Source: Alphaproteobacteria bacterium (lineage in GTDB: Bacteria; Pseudomonadota; Alphaproteobacteria; Rhodobacterales; Rhodobacteraceae). From it: a stretch of DNA of 64,000 nt. The stretch's first letter is position 1. Every line of letters begins with the position of its first letter. Both the position numbers and the translations under genes were made by a program. Below, in pieces: positions 63,188 to 64,000 of this stretch. The stretch lies in contig JAUHVK010000025.1 in assembly GCA_030425145.1 (NCBI GenBank), positions 1 to 64,000 on the forward strand, written 5' to 3'. The notes below the pieces were generated by a model. The model worked only from the letters and a program-made list of their open reading frames with translations. It was not told the DNA's origin and made no database searches.

Positions 63188-63709
63188 TCACTGCGGCGTC
63201 GAGAGTGTGTCGAGACAGGCAGCAGCGACGGGTTCGGGCAACGCTTTGGTAATGCGTGATGCCTCGGCCTCGACGAAAGGTGCTCGATCGTCTTCCGGTC
63301 TGTCTTCTGATCCGAAATAGGCAGACAAGTGGTGGCAGGTGGACGTGGCAAGCCACGGCGCATCCGACAGCACCGACAGGATGGTGTCCGGCTGCTCGCG
63401 GTAGAGCGGCAGTACATCCGCCGCATAGGATTGCGTCAGCCCCGCATCCACGCTGCGCAGCGCGATATCGCCGAGCAGCAGCCAAAGGCCAGCCGAGCCG
63501 GACTGCGCCTGTTCATGACTGCGACCGTAGAGGTCGGCCAAACCATGCATGGCGGCCAAGGGGGTGTCATGCCGGGACGGCACGCGGCCCAGCATCAGTT
63601 CAATCATCTCGACCGCATCTGCCGGATCGGGTGGACGCGCGTCTTGCGCCTCGGCCGTGGAAACGGCAAGGCACAGGCCCATGACGGCCCAAAGGCTTTG
63701 TCGGTCCAT
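63188..63709 (-). CDS. Secreted hypothetical protein, 173 aa
   Basis: The ATG at 63709 overlaps the stop of the upstream gene (TGATG) and gives a clean signal peptide (LWAVMGLCLAVSTAEA). The mature part is mostly helical, with a tetratricopeptide-like pattern (AMHGLADLYGRSHEQAQSGSAGLWLLLGDIAL) and two cysteines. Its translation is probably coupled to the L,D-transpeptidase-like gene upstream, so a periplasmic, cell-wall-linked role is likely. The family is unknown. Confidence 0.65.
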   Translation of the reverse strand: MDRQSLWAVMGLCLAVSTAEAQDARPPDPADAVEMIELMLGRVPSRHDTPLAAMHGLADLYGRSHEQAQSGSAGLWLLLGDIALRSVDAGLTQSYAADVLPLYREQPDTILSVLSDAPWLATSTCHHLSAYFGSEDRPEDDRAPFVEAEASRITKALPEPVAAACLDTLSTPQ

Positions 63710-64000
63710 CAGTCGAACGCGGGCATACCGCCCCAAAGCGTATGCATCTGCCGGGTACAGTCTGAATCCTGCGGACGGCCGCGTTCGACGGTCTCATCGG
63801 AAATGTTCACCGTGATGTTGCCGCTTTCTTTCGGAGTGATTTCCGACCACATCTGATAAACTTTGGCACCCGGCATCACGATGCAGCCATCTGACCATGA
63901 GGCGTTTGTGCCTTTGTGGATGAAGAACCCGTTCGCGGTATTGCCATTGCCGTTATAGGGCACATTGAGGCCAAGCCAGATCGCCTCGCGATTTCCGCCA
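63709..64000 (-). CDS. L,D-transpeptidase-like protein, C-terminal part
   Basis: The reading frame runs off the right edge of the window; 97 C-terminal residues are seen. The segment FFIHKGTNASWSDGCIVMP has the His, Ser/Gly and Cys of the YkuD catalytic motif (HxG..SxGC), so it probably cross-links peptidoglycan or attaches proteins to it. The end (SDETVERGRPQDSDC and beyond) is variable. It overlaps the stop of this frame with the downstream secreted gene. N-terminal features, including a signal peptide, are outside the window. Confidence 0.72.
   Translation of the reverse strand, partial: GGNREAIWLGLNVPYNGNGNTANGFFIHKGTNASWSDGCIVMPGAKVYQMWSEITPKESGNITVNISDETVERGRPQDSDCTRQMHTLWGGMPAFD

Overview
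The window reads as a stretch of chromosome from a marine Rhodobacteraceae (Roseobacter-group) alphaproteobacterium. The support is the high GC, the trpA and trpB genes lying about 18 kb apart, the FnrL-type box, the MerR-controlled acyl-CoA oxidation block, a PhrB-type FeS photolyase and several small families typical of that group (DUF1007/NicO, DUF2237, DUF3072, membrane-anchored LuxR). The species cannot be named from sequence alone. I saw no rRNA, insertion sequence or CRISPR array.

Positions 1-5.7 kb look like the end of a genomic island lying against the 3' end of a tRNA-Ser(GCT) gene (5715-5804, minus). The island carries four unrecognised plus-strand genes. Two of the intergenic leaders share a hairpin, a 12-nt box and an identical ribosome-site block. 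They are followed by a convergent single-chain MmeI-type (Type IIL) restriction-modification enzyme.

Positions 5.9-27.9 kb are mostly core genes: an Old Yellow Enzyme, a broken LysR remnant, ychF, a MATE pump, a NicO/DUF1007 metal pair, ppk2, trpA, a FAH-fold hydratase, a secreted cytochrome c, a Tat nitroreductase with its marR, lldD, an MFS carrier, rplY, a methyltransferase, a secreted caspase-like protein, a DUF1906 protein, chrA, pth, DUF2332 and DUF2237. A 400-bp gap at 17.76-18.16 kb holds five strong hairpins.

Positions 27.9-30.2 kb hold the most unusual locus. A membrane-anchored LuxR regulator sits beside two exported proteins that join PepSY-like modules to long Asp/Ser/Gly tails, one of them built from 42-bp tandem repeats. 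trpB, a second MATE pump, two hotdog thioesterases and a MerR gene follow.

Positions 34.4-42.5 kb form a beta-oxidation block behind a second MerR gene with palindromic TTACGT-type operator candidates: two acyl-CoA dehydrogenases, a 70-aa protein, a GST, thiolase and a FadB-type multifunctional enzyme, closed by a terminator. A sulfotransferase and an acyl-CoA ligase come next. Then comes a cyanophycin-synthetase-like protein whose Mur-ligase half has lost its ATP-binding loop, and a membrane protein resembling an M48 peptidase without its zinc motif.

Positions 47.9-64 kb contain a tightly overlapping nucleoside-salvage operon (cdd-deoA-deoB-add-upp, minus), a malic enzyme-phosphotransacetylase fusion, photolyase plus SDR, an alpha/beta hydrolase, lepA, several secreted proteins of unknown role, a 0.7-kb gene-free tract, and a partial L,D-transpeptidase-like gene cut by the window end.
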